DNA of 64,000 nucleotides. Source: Bdellovibrio sp. 22V (lineage in GTDB: Bacteria; Bdellovibrionota; Bdellovibrionia; Bdellovibrionales; Bdellovibrionaceae). The notes under the pieces are model-generated. The model was given only the letters and a program-made list of their open reading frames with translations. It was not told the DNA's origin and did not search any database. Each line of letters opens with the position of its first letter. Positions within the stretch are counted from its first letter, which is position 1. The stretch covers positions 558,001 through 622,000 of the forward strand of contig NZ_CP125854.1 in assembly GCF_030169785.1 (NCBI RefSeq), written 5' to 3'. Positions 1-8,478 of the stretch are shown here, piece after piece. The translations under genes were made by a program, and so were the position numbers.

Positions 1-1
1 G

Positions 2-1246
2 GACGTAAACGGAGCGAAGTTGATGGTGCCGGCCTCTATTTCAAAAATCGCGACAGCGTCGGCGGTCTTGGCGCATTTTCCTCCGGGCCATAAATTCAAA
101 ACACAGCTGCTTTCCAGCGGCGCTATTAAAAACGGCGTTCTCAAAGGAAATCTGTATCTGAAAGGCGGCGGCGATCCGTCTTTTGTTTCTGAAAACATGT
201 GGTTTTTGGTCAACGCTTTCACGCGCAACAAAATCACCAAGATCGAAGGCGATATCATCGTGGATGATTCTCTTTTTGATAAAGTGCGCTACGACGTCAG
301 CCGGCAGAAGGAACGCGTCGATCGCGCTTATGATGCTCCGGCCGGCGCGATGAGTTTTAACTGGAACTCCGTAAATATTTTTGTGCGCCCGAATGGCAAG
401 GGCAATGGCGCAGATGTTTTTATTGATCCTGAAAACGAGTACATCCGTTTGGTCAACAAAGCGAAAACAGTCGGCGGAAGTGCTAACAATCTTCTCGCTG
501 ACAGACAAGACGATAAAAAATTTCCCGGCGACGTCATTCATGTCGGTGGCAGCATCGGCCAAGGGGTTAAAGAAGTCGTGGTCTTTAAGAACATCACGCA
601 ACCAGACCTTTGGGCAGGTTATAATCTGAAAGCGTTTTTAGCGCAAAGAGGAATTCAACTCACCGGCGGAGTCAAAAACGGTGTCACAGCAGAGAAGGCC
701 GAGGTGCTTGCGGAATCAGAAAGCAAGCCGATCGAGCAGATGGTCGCCGACATGAATAAGTTTTCCAACAACTACGTCGCGGAAATGCTGACAAAGAATT
801 TGGGAGCCGTGAAAAAAACAAAAGGTGCCAGTCTCGCCGACGGGATGTTGGTCCTCAATGAGCATATGCAAAGCTTGGGTCTTCCGGCGGATCAGTATCG
901 ATTGGAATCACCGTCTGGTTTGACACGTGAAAATAAACTGTCTTCTTTTGCGATGTGGAAAGTGTTGCAGCATTTGCGCGACGATTTCCGAGTCCAGCCC
1001 GAATTTCTCACATCCTTGCCCATCGCGGGAGTTGATGGCACGCTCAAAAAACGCATGAAGAACTCGCCCGCAGAGCGTTGGGTGCGTGCAAAAACGGGAT
1101 TCCTCACAAACGTCGTGTCTCTTGCGGGATACGCGGGCTTGGAGGATGGACGTGTGATCACATTTTCATTTGTTTACAACGGTTCTACAGATGAAACAAA
1201 GATTCGCGCGTTTTTTGATAATTTGCTTATCTATCTTGTAAAATAA
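2..1246 (+). CDS. dacB: D-alanyl-D-alanine carboxypeptidase/endopeptidase, PBP4 family (5' partial)
   Basis: Class C penicillin-binding protein that removes the terminal D-Ala or cuts D-Ala-mDAP cross-links of peptidoglycan in the periplasm. All three active-site motifs of the family are visible: SISK (bases 35-46), SNN in FSNNYVAEML, and KTG in RAKTGFLT. The SISK motif lies too close to the start for a complete protein. The frame is open from base 2 (DVNGAKLMVPASISK), and PBP4 proteins normally have a signal peptide and about 60 more residues there, so the true start is upstream of the window. A TTG-ATG at 20-25 is not a credible start. A lytic transglycosylase gene follows 31 bases downstream, which suggests a murein-degrading pair. 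Confident family assignment. Confidence 0.9.
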   Translation, partial: DVNGAKLMVPASISKIATASAVLAHFPPGHKFKTQLLSSGAIKNGVLKGNLYLKGGGDPSFVSENMWFLVNAFTRNKITKIEGDIIVDDSLFDKVRYDVSRQKERVDRAYDAPAGAMSFNWNSVNIFVRPNGKGNGADVFIDPENEYIRLVNKAKTVGGSANNLLADRQDDKKFPGDVIHVGGSIGQGVKEVVVFKNITQPDLWAGYNLKAFLAQRGIQLTGGVKNGVTAEKAEVLAESESKPIEQMVADMNKFSNNYVAEMLTKNLGAVKKTKGASLADGMLVLNEHMQSLGLPADQYRLESPSGLTRENKLSSFAMWKVLQHLRDDFRVQPEFLTSLPIAGVDGTLKKRMKNSPAERWVRAKTGFLTNVVSLAGYAGLEDGRVITFSFVYNGSTDETKIRAFFDNLLIYLVK

Positions 1247-1277
1247 GCCGACGAGATCTAGAGAAAAAGGACGTTCA

Positions 1278-2462
1278 ATGAAGAAACTAGGTGTCTCATT
1301 ATTATACGCAGTACTTGCTATGGCTCCGGTTGCGGGAGCTCAAGAAGATATCGCCTCGCAAGTGGTGCCACAAGTTTTAGGAAGAAGCCCGGAAGAAAGC
1401 CGCCCATGGCGTTCTCCTAGCTTTGCCAATCAGCCTTCTGCTTTGGGTTATCACGAAGCAGCGTTTTCTATTCCTAAAGGCATGGAAAAGCAGGTTCAGT
1501 TCTGGGTGGATATTTATACTAAATATTCCACTGAGCATGGCGTGATCCATGACGCTGAAAACGTCGAAAAAGTTTATGAAGTCGTCGACCTTAAAGGTTT
1601 GAAAACGGAACGCGAAAAGCAAAAAAGAGTCGATGAAGTTAAAAAGGTCATCGCCGAGAAGCTTTCAAAAGAAGAAGCCGATCGTTTGCGTTTTCAATTA
1701 GGTCAAAAAGATCGTATGCAGGATGCGATCTTTTATTCAGGTCGCTATCTTGAAGACATGGAACAAATCTTCCGTGACGCGAAAGTGCCAGTAGAGTTGA
1801 CTCGCCTGGCTTTCGTGGAAAGTTCTTTCAATATCATGGCGCGTTCTAAAGTCGGCGCGAGTGGTATCTGGCAAATCATGCCGTACACGGCAAGACCTTA
1901 TAAAATGATTTCTCCGGTGGTTGATAAACGCAATCATCCGTTGGAAGCGACAAAACTGGCAGCGAAACTTTTGCGCAATAACTACAACATGCTCGAGTCT
2001 TGGCCTTTGGCGGTCACAGGTTACAACCACGGACCGACAGGTGTTATGAAGATGACGAAAAGTTACGAGACTCGCGAACTTAGTGAGCTTGTGCAAAACG
2101 TTCGTTCGCGCAAAAGCTTCGGATTTGCCTCCCGCAACTTCTATGCAAGTTTCTTGGCGGCATTGGAAGTAGAAAGAAATGCGAACAAATACTTTGGCGC
2201 AGTTTTGTGGTCAAAGCCTTTGAATGCGCAAGAGTTGAAACTTCCTGTATCCGTAAAATACAAAGAGATTGTAAGCTGGTTTGACGGCGACGATTCAAAA
2301 GCGCAGATCTTCAATCCGCATTTGACTTACAAAGCACGCAAAGGAATGCCGATCCCTGCAAAAACGGTGATCTCGGTTCCTAAAGATAAATACAACATCG
2401 CTTTGATTTCATTGGCGCGCCGTGATCGTACGGTGGCAATGGAAGATAAAAAGAGCCGATAA
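1278..2462 (+). CDS. Lytic murein transglycosylase, SLT (MltD-like) family
   Basis: Exported enzyme of 394 residues that cleaves the MurNAc-GlcNAc bond to give 1,6-anhydro-muropeptides. Residues 1-21 are a signal peptide ending AGA. The SLT domain starts near residue 165: LTRLAFVESSF holds the catalytic glutamate (Glu181), followed by GASGIWQIMP (193-202) and YNHGPTGVMK. The C-terminus lacks recognisable LysM repeats, unlike E. coli MltD. The start is supported by a purine-rich GAGAAAAAGGA just upstream. It is probably co-transcribed with the preceding PBP4 gene and is followed at once by a strong terminator. Confidence 0.88.
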   Translation: MKKLGVSLLYAVLAMAPVAGAQEDIASQVVPQVLGRSPEESRPWRSPSFANQPSALGYHEAAFSIPKGMEKQVQFWVDIYTKYSTEHGVIHDAENVEKVYEVVDLKGLKTEREKQKRVDEVKKVIAEKLSKEEADRLRFQLGQKDRMQDAIFYSGRYLEDMEQIFRDAKVPVELTRLAFVESSFNIMARSKVGASGIWQIMPYTARPYKMISPVVDKRNHPLEATKLAAKLLRNNYNMLESWPLAVTGYNHGPTGVMKMTKSYETRELSELVQNVRSRKSFGFASRNFYASFLAALEVERNANKYFGAVLWSKPLNAQELKLPVSVKYKEIVSWFDGDDSKAQIFNPHLTYKARKGMPIPAKTVISVPKDKYNIALISLARRDRTVAMEDKKSR

Positions 2463-2482
2463 GACAGAATATATTTAAGAAT

Positions 2483-2517
2483 AAAAAAAGGGAGGCGACA
2501 AGCCTCCCTTTTTTATT
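2483..2517. terminator. Bidirectional rho-independent terminator
   Basis: Perfect stem GGGAGGC/GCCTCCC with a five-base loop, flanked by an A-run on one side and a T-run on the other. It serves the convergent transglycosylase (+) and TetR (-) genes. Confidence 0.85.
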
Positions 2518-2536
2518 TACCACGGAGTTTTTTTCT

Positions 2537-3244
2537 TTAAATAAAATCACCCTTGTTTTGGCGAACGGCCCCAGCCGAGGTGGTCGGTGTTTCCAAAGCG
2601 TCCATATCAAGGTATTTAAAGAATAATTGAGTGATTTCTTGCACGACGGTGTTGTCATGGATGTAGTTCGGCTTATCAATCGACATTGTATTCACAAGAC
2701 CGATGAAAGCATTTACTACAAGGTAAGAAACCTTATCCATATCGCGGCCTGGAAGCTGTGGCAGATTGTAGCGTACAACTTCTTGGTAAAAGCGAATGGA
2801 GTCTGAAATATAAGCGGCATCAGCGACGTAGTACTGGATCGTTGTCAGCTTTGCTCGAAGTTCAGAGTTACGGCGGATAGTGTCCACTGCCAACTCGATC
2901 ATGGCTTTCACTCTTTCCGGAGGAGGAAGCGGTGAAATAGCGCGCATTCTTTCGCTGATGATGCGTTTATCTTCTTCAATAATGTTTTTTACGACAGCTT
3001 GAACAACGGACTCTTTGTTGCCAAAGAATTGATAAAGAGAACCGATACTAACGCCAGCCTCTTTAGCAATTTTATCAGTCGTGATGGCATAAAAGCCTTC
3101 AGAAATGAGCAAGCGAGAACAAGCATCCAAGATCGTTGCCACCGTTTGGCGAGAACGCTCTTGAGTCGGAGCTTTTACGATAATTTTTGTCTTTTTAGCT
3201 TTGTCTTTTTCTTCTGCAGACTGAGTCATGATTAAAAATTTCAT
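2537..3244 (-). CDS. TetR/AcrR family transcriptional regulator
   Basis: Protein of 235 residues with the typical TetR N-terminal helix-turn-helix: TTDKIAKEAGVSIGSLYQFF followed by NKESVV, around residues 55-80. The C-terminal ligand or dimer domain (from about residue 90) is variable, as usual, and gives no ligand. A Lys-rich extension of about 25 residues precedes the domain. Two starts are possible, ATG at 3244 and ATG at 3229; the ribosome site AGAAGGG sits directly against the first and about 15 bases from the second, so neither is ideal. No obvious target operon is adjacent: the upstream gene is on the same strand and encodes a small exported protein. Confidence 0.85.
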   Translation of the reverse strand: MKFLIMTQSAEEKDKAKKTKIIVKAPTQERSRQTVATILDACSRLLISEGFYAITTDKIAKEAGVSIGSLYQFFGNKESVVQAVVKNIIEEDKRIISERMRAISPLPPPERVKAMIELAVDTIRRNSELRAKLTTIQYYVADAAYISDSIRFYQEVVRYNLPQLPGRDMDKVSYLVVNAFIGLVNTMSIDKPNYIHDNTVVQEITQLFFKYLDMDALETPTTSAGAVRQNKGDFI

Positions 3245-3388
3245 CCCTTCTCAACGTACCAACTAATTGAAGGATTATGAGTCCTTGTGAGGACAGAATA
3301 GGCACCAATACAATTTTTAACAAGTCTGGTTTTTTGCAGAGATGTAATGTTTATTGCAACATGAACGATTATTTATATTTTGCTGGCC

Positions 3389-3838
3389 TTACTGGAGTTC
3401 ATTCGTGCAATACACAGAAGCTCTTTGTGCATTCGGCGGATAACTCATGCTCTGAGCGATGCGTTTGCATTGCGAAGCCGTGATCGCTTTGTTGAAGCGA
3501 CGCAGACATTCCCAACGCGCTTCATCACCTGTATCGGGAAATTCCATGGCTTTAGAAATCGCAAAGCACTCTTTTAAAGTCGGCTGCTGGCGAAGATCGT
3601 AAAGGCACAGCAAGCGTGCCTCTTCGGCGTTTGTTGAATACTCCATGGATTTCGCAACCTGCAGGCATTGGGCAGGACTTAATTGCGCTTTCTTTTGTTT
3701 AAGGCACTGCAGGCGCAGATCATCTCTTTGATCCATCGCCAAGCGGGTGGTCTTAGGAACCACGCAAAGACCCTTTGCTTGAGCAGAAAATGTAAAACCG
3801 GTCGTAAGAAGTAAAACCACCAACATCAGCTTGCGCAT
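3389..3838 (-). CDS. Small exported protein with tandem Cys-containing repeats
   Basis: I do not recognise this family. From ATG 3838 (AGGGAAA ribosome site upstream) it encodes 149 residues with a clear signal peptide MRKLMLVVLLLTTGFTFSAQA. The mature part is three or more copies of a unit of about 34 residues with the pattern CxxIAxxMxYPxxAxxARxxCL: AQCLQVAKSMEYSTNAEEAR, then KECFAISKAMEFPDTGDEAR, then SQCKRIAQSMSYPPNAQRAS. Two cysteines per unit suggest disulphide-stabilised helical hairpins in the periplasm, similar in idea to Sel1-type repeats but without their consensus. Longer in-frame starts (to 3871) would put 11 residues before the signal peptide and are less likely. Confidence 0.7.
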   Translation of the reverse strand: MRKLMLVVLLLTTGFTFSAQAKGLCVVPKTTRLAMDQRDDLRLQCLKQKKAQLSPAQCLQVAKSMEYSTNAEEARLLCLYDLRQQPTLKECFAISKAMEFPDTGDEARWECLRRFNKAITASQCKRIAQSMSYPPNAQRASVYCTNELQ

Positions 3839-3978
3839 ACGTGTTTCCCTATCGTCGGCACTTAAATGCAAAAGAAGGGCTTCCTCAAGCGCTTTTTAAT
3901 TCATTCCCAGGTCATTGCCGCTGTTTAACTTTGATACAGAGGCCCAATTTCGGGGGAGGCATTAAACGACAAGATTTT

Positions 3979-6900
3979 TTAAGGAGGTGGTGCCGGCAAT
4001 AGCGGTGTTGTCAGAATGCGTTTCTTATTGGTGTCCAAAAGAAGAAGCCCCAAGGGAGTGACGGCAAGGTTTATAGAGCGAGCTGTGGTACCTTCCTGAG
4101 GCAACAGCCAACCTTCTGTAGAAAGTTCTACAAAACCTTGCTGTGGATGAGCCGCCCAGACCTGAGCCGTTTGTCCCAAAGCGGTGTTGTTAGCGGCAGC
4201 AAAGTAACTCCACCCGGTGACGTTATCATGAACAGCATGAACCCAGCGAGCGACGTTGGGTTTACCTGCTAAAGTCAGAAAATTGATTTCATCATATATT
4301 TTCGGCGTGAGGGCTTCCGTAGTCACAGTGACTTTGCGCAAGCGCCAACCATCAAAGATCAAAAGATCGCCGTCGGCATTGGGTTGCATTCCATAAATGT
4401 CGCTGAGGTAAGCTCCCCACGCAGAGTTGCCATGATCGGTTGAAACATAATTAACGGGACCGGCTCCTCCGGCAACAGGCTTGATCTTTCCAGATAAGGA
4501 ATCCGATTCAAAAATCCACAAATCAGATTCGTCCAGCAGCCCCGAAGAACCATAAAAATAAAGTTTCCCATTCGGAAGAAACGTCCCGATTTTACGAAGC
4601 GAACGTAAGTTTAAAGTCGTATTCGTTGTATTAAATTCCCCGACACTGGGTGAAGGAAAGCTTGTCGCCGTCGAGGTTGCTGTATAAAACGCCGGCCCCA
4701 CGGGCATATTGTATTCGGTGGTGGCGGGACTCCAGGCCGAAATATTATAGGAGTTCCAAAGATTCGCGGGAACGCCTGCGATCTGCGAAAAAGCAGCAAG
4801 GCCTGTTTCAGAGACTGTCAGTGAAGCGTAAGCGGAACTGTTTCCCGCCGTAGGGTGATAGCCTGTAGAAATCGTATCAATCTTTGGGCCGCCGGGAGTT
4901 GCCGTATCAATATGCAGACGGCGAAGATGACGAGGGCCGCGAAGGTAAATATTTTTCGTGACAGAGTCATAACTGATACTCGAAATCGGCGTGAAGGCGG
5001 TCTTTGTCGGGTCACTTCCGTTACCATAAGTAAAAAACGGCACGCCGGCGACGAAGGAGCTGGTGAAGACACCGCCGTCATCGACGACCTTGTAAAGCTC
5101 ATTGGTCGTCACGGAAAAAGCATAAATGAAATCTTTAGCTGCCCCTAACGAATAGTGGCTTGGCATGTTCTTGTAGTGTTTGTTCAAAGCAAAACTCGTG
5201 GACCACGTCTCTGTCGTCAAATCGAAGAACGCCAGATTGCTGCCTTCGTATTGGGCGCGCATGCAATAGATTTTATTCGCCTGCGAAGAAAGCTGCAGGC
5301 AACGCGTATAAAATGAACCCCAGGTGCCTGTCGTCATACTGTCTTGCGCGATTTTGTATTTGCCGTAAGAGCCTTGGCGTTGAAACTCGATGGTCTTGCC
5401 ATTGATCTGAATCCAGAACTTATTCAGATCCGGTCTTAGCAACGTCATATATAGATCACTCGTAGGACAAGGAATCGGCGAAACATCGGCCATCGTATCG
5501 ATTGTCCCCAAAGTTCCGCAGGCTCCCGGCGTTCCGAAAACTTTCACAGGGTTCTTGTCGGCAGAGTTAAGATCTACCATCCAAAAAGCTTCATTCGAAA
5601 AATACAGAATGTGATCCGTTTTGACATAGCGAAGTGCCGGCTGTTGTTGTTTGTTAAGTACAGCACTGTCGTATTTGATCGTCGGAAGCTGTTTGCTCCA
5701 CAAAATCGCTTTGTCAGAAATACGGACGCGGGCCATAGCCGAGCAGTCGAAACTAAAAAGCAGCATTTCATCAGCGTTATTGATGTCAAGAATGATAGGA
5801 TTGATAAATTTCGCCTGAGCCGGGTTGCAAGAGGGATTATAGGTGTCGCCGATCCACGGTGAAATCAGACCGGTTTCTTGATTGACCGTCATGATGCCGT
5901 GAAACTTGGTGAAGTACATTTTGTTCTGCGAGTCTGCAAAAAAACCAAATGTCCCGCTTGCATTCGCAGTCAGGTCCGCTGCATTGATATGAATGCCTTC
6001 GTTCAAATTGCCAGGCTCGCCAATCAGGACTTTCCATTGCGAGTTGATGGCCTCGGAAATGGCGCTGGTTAAGACACCGGCCTCTGAACTACAAGATACA
6101 AGAATCTTCATAGGCTTCGTCGGCGACAGTGTTTGGCCCGATGGAGTTTGTGCCGGAAGCACCCAGCTGTAATCGCCGGTTGTCGCGCTCACATTGTTGG
6201 GACGATTTTCCGCAATGGTGTGGTAGGTGATGCCATCATCAACAGTGTAACGAATGGCCTTGATCGGATTTGCCGCTAAAGGAATCGGGCCTGCTCCAGG
6301 ACTGCAAGACCAGGCGATCGTCATCGTATCGCCGGGAGCATGAACCGCACCAGCTACCGGTGACGTTAGAAACACTACGGGAGGATTTCCCAGATCAAGT
6401 GTGACCGTATCGGAAAGAATGTTGCTCACGGTCCCTGCGGCATTGCGAACTTGTGCATAAATTGTTTTTAGGCCCGCTGGATTCTTCAAAGTGACTGTGC
6501 CCGCAGAAGAAAAAGGCACCCACGTGGTGTCAGAGAAATCCGCCATCTCAGAAAAACGCATGCTGGTTATGGCGGAATACGAAGGGGTCGCTACGATTTG
6601 AGTTGTCGTGTAAGCAAAGCCAATTGTCGGTGCACCGTTAGCGATTGAAAAAGACGTCAAAACCGGAGCGCCCGCATCCACAATCCAGTGATAAGTAATC
6701 GGCGTGCTGTTGTTCCCGGCGGTGTCACTCGCATACAGCGTGAAGCTGTGAGCTCCTTGTGACAGAGAGGAAAATGAAACGCCGCTAGTGCAAGAAGTTC
6801 TAATTCCACCATCGAGCTGGCATTCATAACCCGCAAAGACGCCACCGCCTGTTTCCGTGTGAGTAAAATTAAATACCGCGGACGCACTTGTAGTTGCCGC

Positions 6901-7587
6901 CGCAGGTTTGGCTGTCAGTTGCAAAGTCGGAGGCGTCAGATCGACGACCCACGTGTGGCTATGTTCTGCAGAAACATTGCCGGCAGCATCGGTCGCGCGA
7001 ATTTTATAAGTGTGTGTTCCCTCCGTGAGCCCCACGAGGGGAACTGAAGAAGCACAAGGTACAAATGAAGCTGTTGGTGAGGAGGAGCTCGTGTGTTGGC
7101 ATTGATAATCGCTCAAAGGCGACAGCGTGTCCGTCGCGGCAAATTGGAAGGTCGCCGTGATATCGTTGTTGAGAGCATCCGGAACCTGAGTCACAGTCAG
7201 AGTAGGGGCATCGGTATCCACAGTCCATTTTACGGAAGATTCGCTGGATTTCTTTGAAGTTTCTTCGATGACGAGAACTTTGAAAGCGTGCGGCCCGGAT
7301 GCCAGGTTGGTGAAAGCTTCAGGACTTGTGCAATCACGCCATTGCTCTTCATCCAAGGAGCATTTGTAACTGACGGGAGTTCGCGATTCTACCGCGAATT
7401 TAAAAATGGCATCGGTCTGATTAGTATAAGGAAAGGGCTTTGCCGTAAAAAGAGTCTCAGAAGGTCCGATGTCTTCAACGTTAAGATTCAACGAGCAAGC
7501 GGAAAGAACGAAGCTGGACACGACAGCAAAAAGATGTGCCAGAAGATGAACTTTAGAAATGCGTAACGTACTTGTTCTAAACATCAC
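3979..7587 (-). CDS. Large surface lipoprotein with N-terminal Ig-like repeats
   Basis: Predicted lipoprotein of 1202 residues. The N-terminus has a long signal sequence with lipobox LSAC (near residue 30). Roughly residues 45-305 contain three similar modules of about 85 residues, each with a Cys pair and the pattern Y-x-C-x-L/H ... C ... L-x-x-G-x-H-x-F/Y ... D-x-A-G-N ... W-x-V-D-x-x-x-P-x-L. These are bacterial Ig-like modules common in adhesins and cell-surface proteins. A related Ig/Fn3-like stretch follows to about residue 500. The remaining 700 residues are rich in beta strand and aromatic residues, with repeated YFSNEAFWMVDL-like segments that suggest a propeller, but I cannot assign a family. 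Start is GTG 7587 or the adjacent ATG 7584. Function unknown; surface attachment is an inference. Confidence 0.7.
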   Translation of the reverse strand: MMFRTSTLRISKVHLLAHLFAVVSSFVLSACSLNLNVEDIGPSETLFTAKPFPYTNQTDAIFKFAVESRTPVSYKCSLDEEQWRDCTSPEAFTNLASGPHAFKVLVIEETSKKSSESSVKWTVDTDAPTLTVTQVPDALNNDITATFQFAATDTLSPLSDYQCQHTSSSSPTASFVPCASSVPLVGLTEGTHTYKIRATDAAGNVSAEHSHTWVVDLTPPTLQLTAKPAAATTSASAVFNFTHTETGGGVFAGYECQLDGGIRTSCTSGVSFSSLSQGAHSFTLYASDTAGNNSTPITYHWIVDAGAPVLTSFSIANGAPTIGFAYTTTQIVATPSYSAITSMRFSEMADFSDTTWVPFSSAGTVTLKNPAGLKTIYAQVRNAAGTVSNILSDTVTLDLGNPPVVFLTSPVAGAVHAPGDTMTIAWSCSPGAGPIPLAANPIKAIRYTVDDGITYHTIAENRPNNVSATTGDYSWVLPAQTPSGQTLSPTKPMKILVSCSSEAGVLTSAISEAINSQWKVLIGEPGNLNEGIHINAADLTANASGTFGFFADSQNKMYFTKFHGIMTVNQETGLISPWIGDTYNPSCNPAQAKFINPIILDINNADEMLLFSFDCSAMARVRISDKAILWSKQLPTIKYDSAVLNKQQQPALRYVKTDHILYFSNEAFWMVDLNSADKNPVKVFGTPGACGTLGTIDTMADVSPIPCPTSDLYMTLLRPDLNKFWIQINGKTIEFQRQGSYGKYKIAQDSMTTGTWGSFYTRCLQLSSQANKIYCMRAQYEGSNLAFFDLTTETWSTSFALNKHYKNMPSHYSLGAAKDFIYAFSVTTNELYKVVDDGGVFTSSFVAGVPFFTYGNGSDPTKTAFTPISSISYDSVTKNIYLRGPRHLRRLHIDTATPGGPKIDTISTGYHPTAGNSSAYASLTVSETGLAAFSQIAGVPANLWNSYNISAWSPATTEYNMPVGPAFYTATSTATSFPSPSVGEFNTTNTTLNLRSLRKIGTFLPNGKLYFYGSSGLLDESDLWIFESDSLSGKIKPVAGGAGPVNYVSTDHGNSAWGAYLSDIYGMQPNADGDLLIFDGWRLRKVTVTTEALTPKIYDEINFLTLAGKPNVARWVHAVHDNVTGWSYFAAANNTALGQTAQVWAAHPQQGFVELSTEGWLLPQEGTTARSINLAVTPLGLLLLDTNKKRILTTPLLPAPPP

Positions 7588-7793
7588 TCTTGGTATCGGT
7601 TTACCCGAGGGAAAATTGAATTATTCCGAAGTAATCGCATCTGCTTACTCTGTTCCATCACAAATACGTCACGAATCCATTTATCAATATCTAATAAGAG
7701 TGAAAGCGTCGTTTCATTCCATCCACGGAACAGGACCGTAAATCAAAATACAGCGAAGATGGAATTTGCCGGAGCAAAAACAAGGGAGTCGCG

Positions 7794-7822
7794 TTGAGCC
7801 TTCCCCGCCCTCGGCCTATGAT
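7794..7822 (+). promoter_or_regulatory. Sigma70-like promoter of the 7844 gene
   Basis: TTGAGC, then 17 bases, then TATGAT, placed about 20 bases before the first gene codon and directly upstream of the ribosome site AAGGAGGG. Spacing and -10 match are good. Confidence 0.55.
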
Positions 7823-7843
7823 TTCAGTATTCAAGGAGGGACT

Positions 7844-8365
7844 ATGAAGTCACTGATGACTTTCTTGCTTGTCGTGGCACCCGCGATGGCTTTTTCACAA
7901 AACGTGGATTTCCGAGTGCAAAAAGAGGCTTACGTCATTCATGGAACCAGTACGAGCTGCATGGCTTATCGGGATGGATCACATCGCAAAGATATTGCCG
8001 CTCCTTACATCGATATTCCTGACATGACGATCGCGAACAGAAGTGGCAGTCCTTTTATTCCGGGACTTTTGAGCCTGCGTTTTACATCAAGCGTAGGATC
8101 ATACGAATGCACTTATGTGGACTATGAACTTGAATCGCTGGGTCTACCTTTAAAAATGAAAAATAACGAGATTCTGGATCTTGGCTGCCCGATGAAATGC
8201 GGCGGTTTGCGTATCGGAAATCGTGAAATCGTTGAGGCGACAGTGGAACTTTTGGGCTACGTCGACGCTCCTGAAGGAGTGCTGCCCGTGAAGCTGCAAA
8301 AAAAGATGAAGATCATTGAAACTCGCGAATATCCCGCGCTCTTGGCGCCGGGAGTTTCACTTTAA
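7844..8365 (+). CDS. Small secreted protein with C-terminal CxMxCGGL motif
   Basis: I do not recognise this as a named family. The start at 7844 is set by a strong AAGGAGGG site seven bases upstream and gives a signal peptide MKSLMTFLLVVAPAMAFSQ and a product of 173 residues. An upstream in-frame ATG (7766) would place 26 polar residues before the signal and lies in the promoter. The mature protein has several cysteines and ends in GCPMKCGGLRIGNREIVEAT ... PVKLQ. A closely similar end (CAMYCGGLQV ... RPVKLS) occurs in the secreted protein encoded at 46966-48405, suggesting a shared C-terminal domain. Single gene with its own promoter. Confidence 0.65.
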   Translation: MKSLMTFLLVVAPAMAFSQNVDFRVQKEAYVIHGTSTSCMAYRDGSHRKDIAAPYIDIPDMTIANRSGSPFIPGLLSLRFTSSVGSYECTYVDYELESLGLPLKMKNNEILDLGCPMKCGGLRIGNREIVEATVELLGYVDAPEGVLPVKLQKKMKIIETREYPALLAPGVSL

Positions 8366-8464
8366 ATCTGGAGTCTCTGGATCAAAGAGGGAATGTTCTT
8401 TGCGAGAGAGCGTTCTTTGTTGAGGCATTAAAGGTAACTTAAATAATTTTTTTAGAACAGCCGA

Positions 8465-8478
8465 TATAATACCCAATG
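8465..8478 (+). promoter_or_regulatory. Perfect -10 box six bases from the start codon (leaderless candidate)
   Basis: TATAAT at 8465-8470 ends five bases before the ATG at 8476. A start of transcription at the usual distance would fall on or next to the A of the ATG, and there is no Shine-Dalgarno sequence before this ATG. No convincing -35 element is visible at 16-18 bases spacing. Confidence 0.4.
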
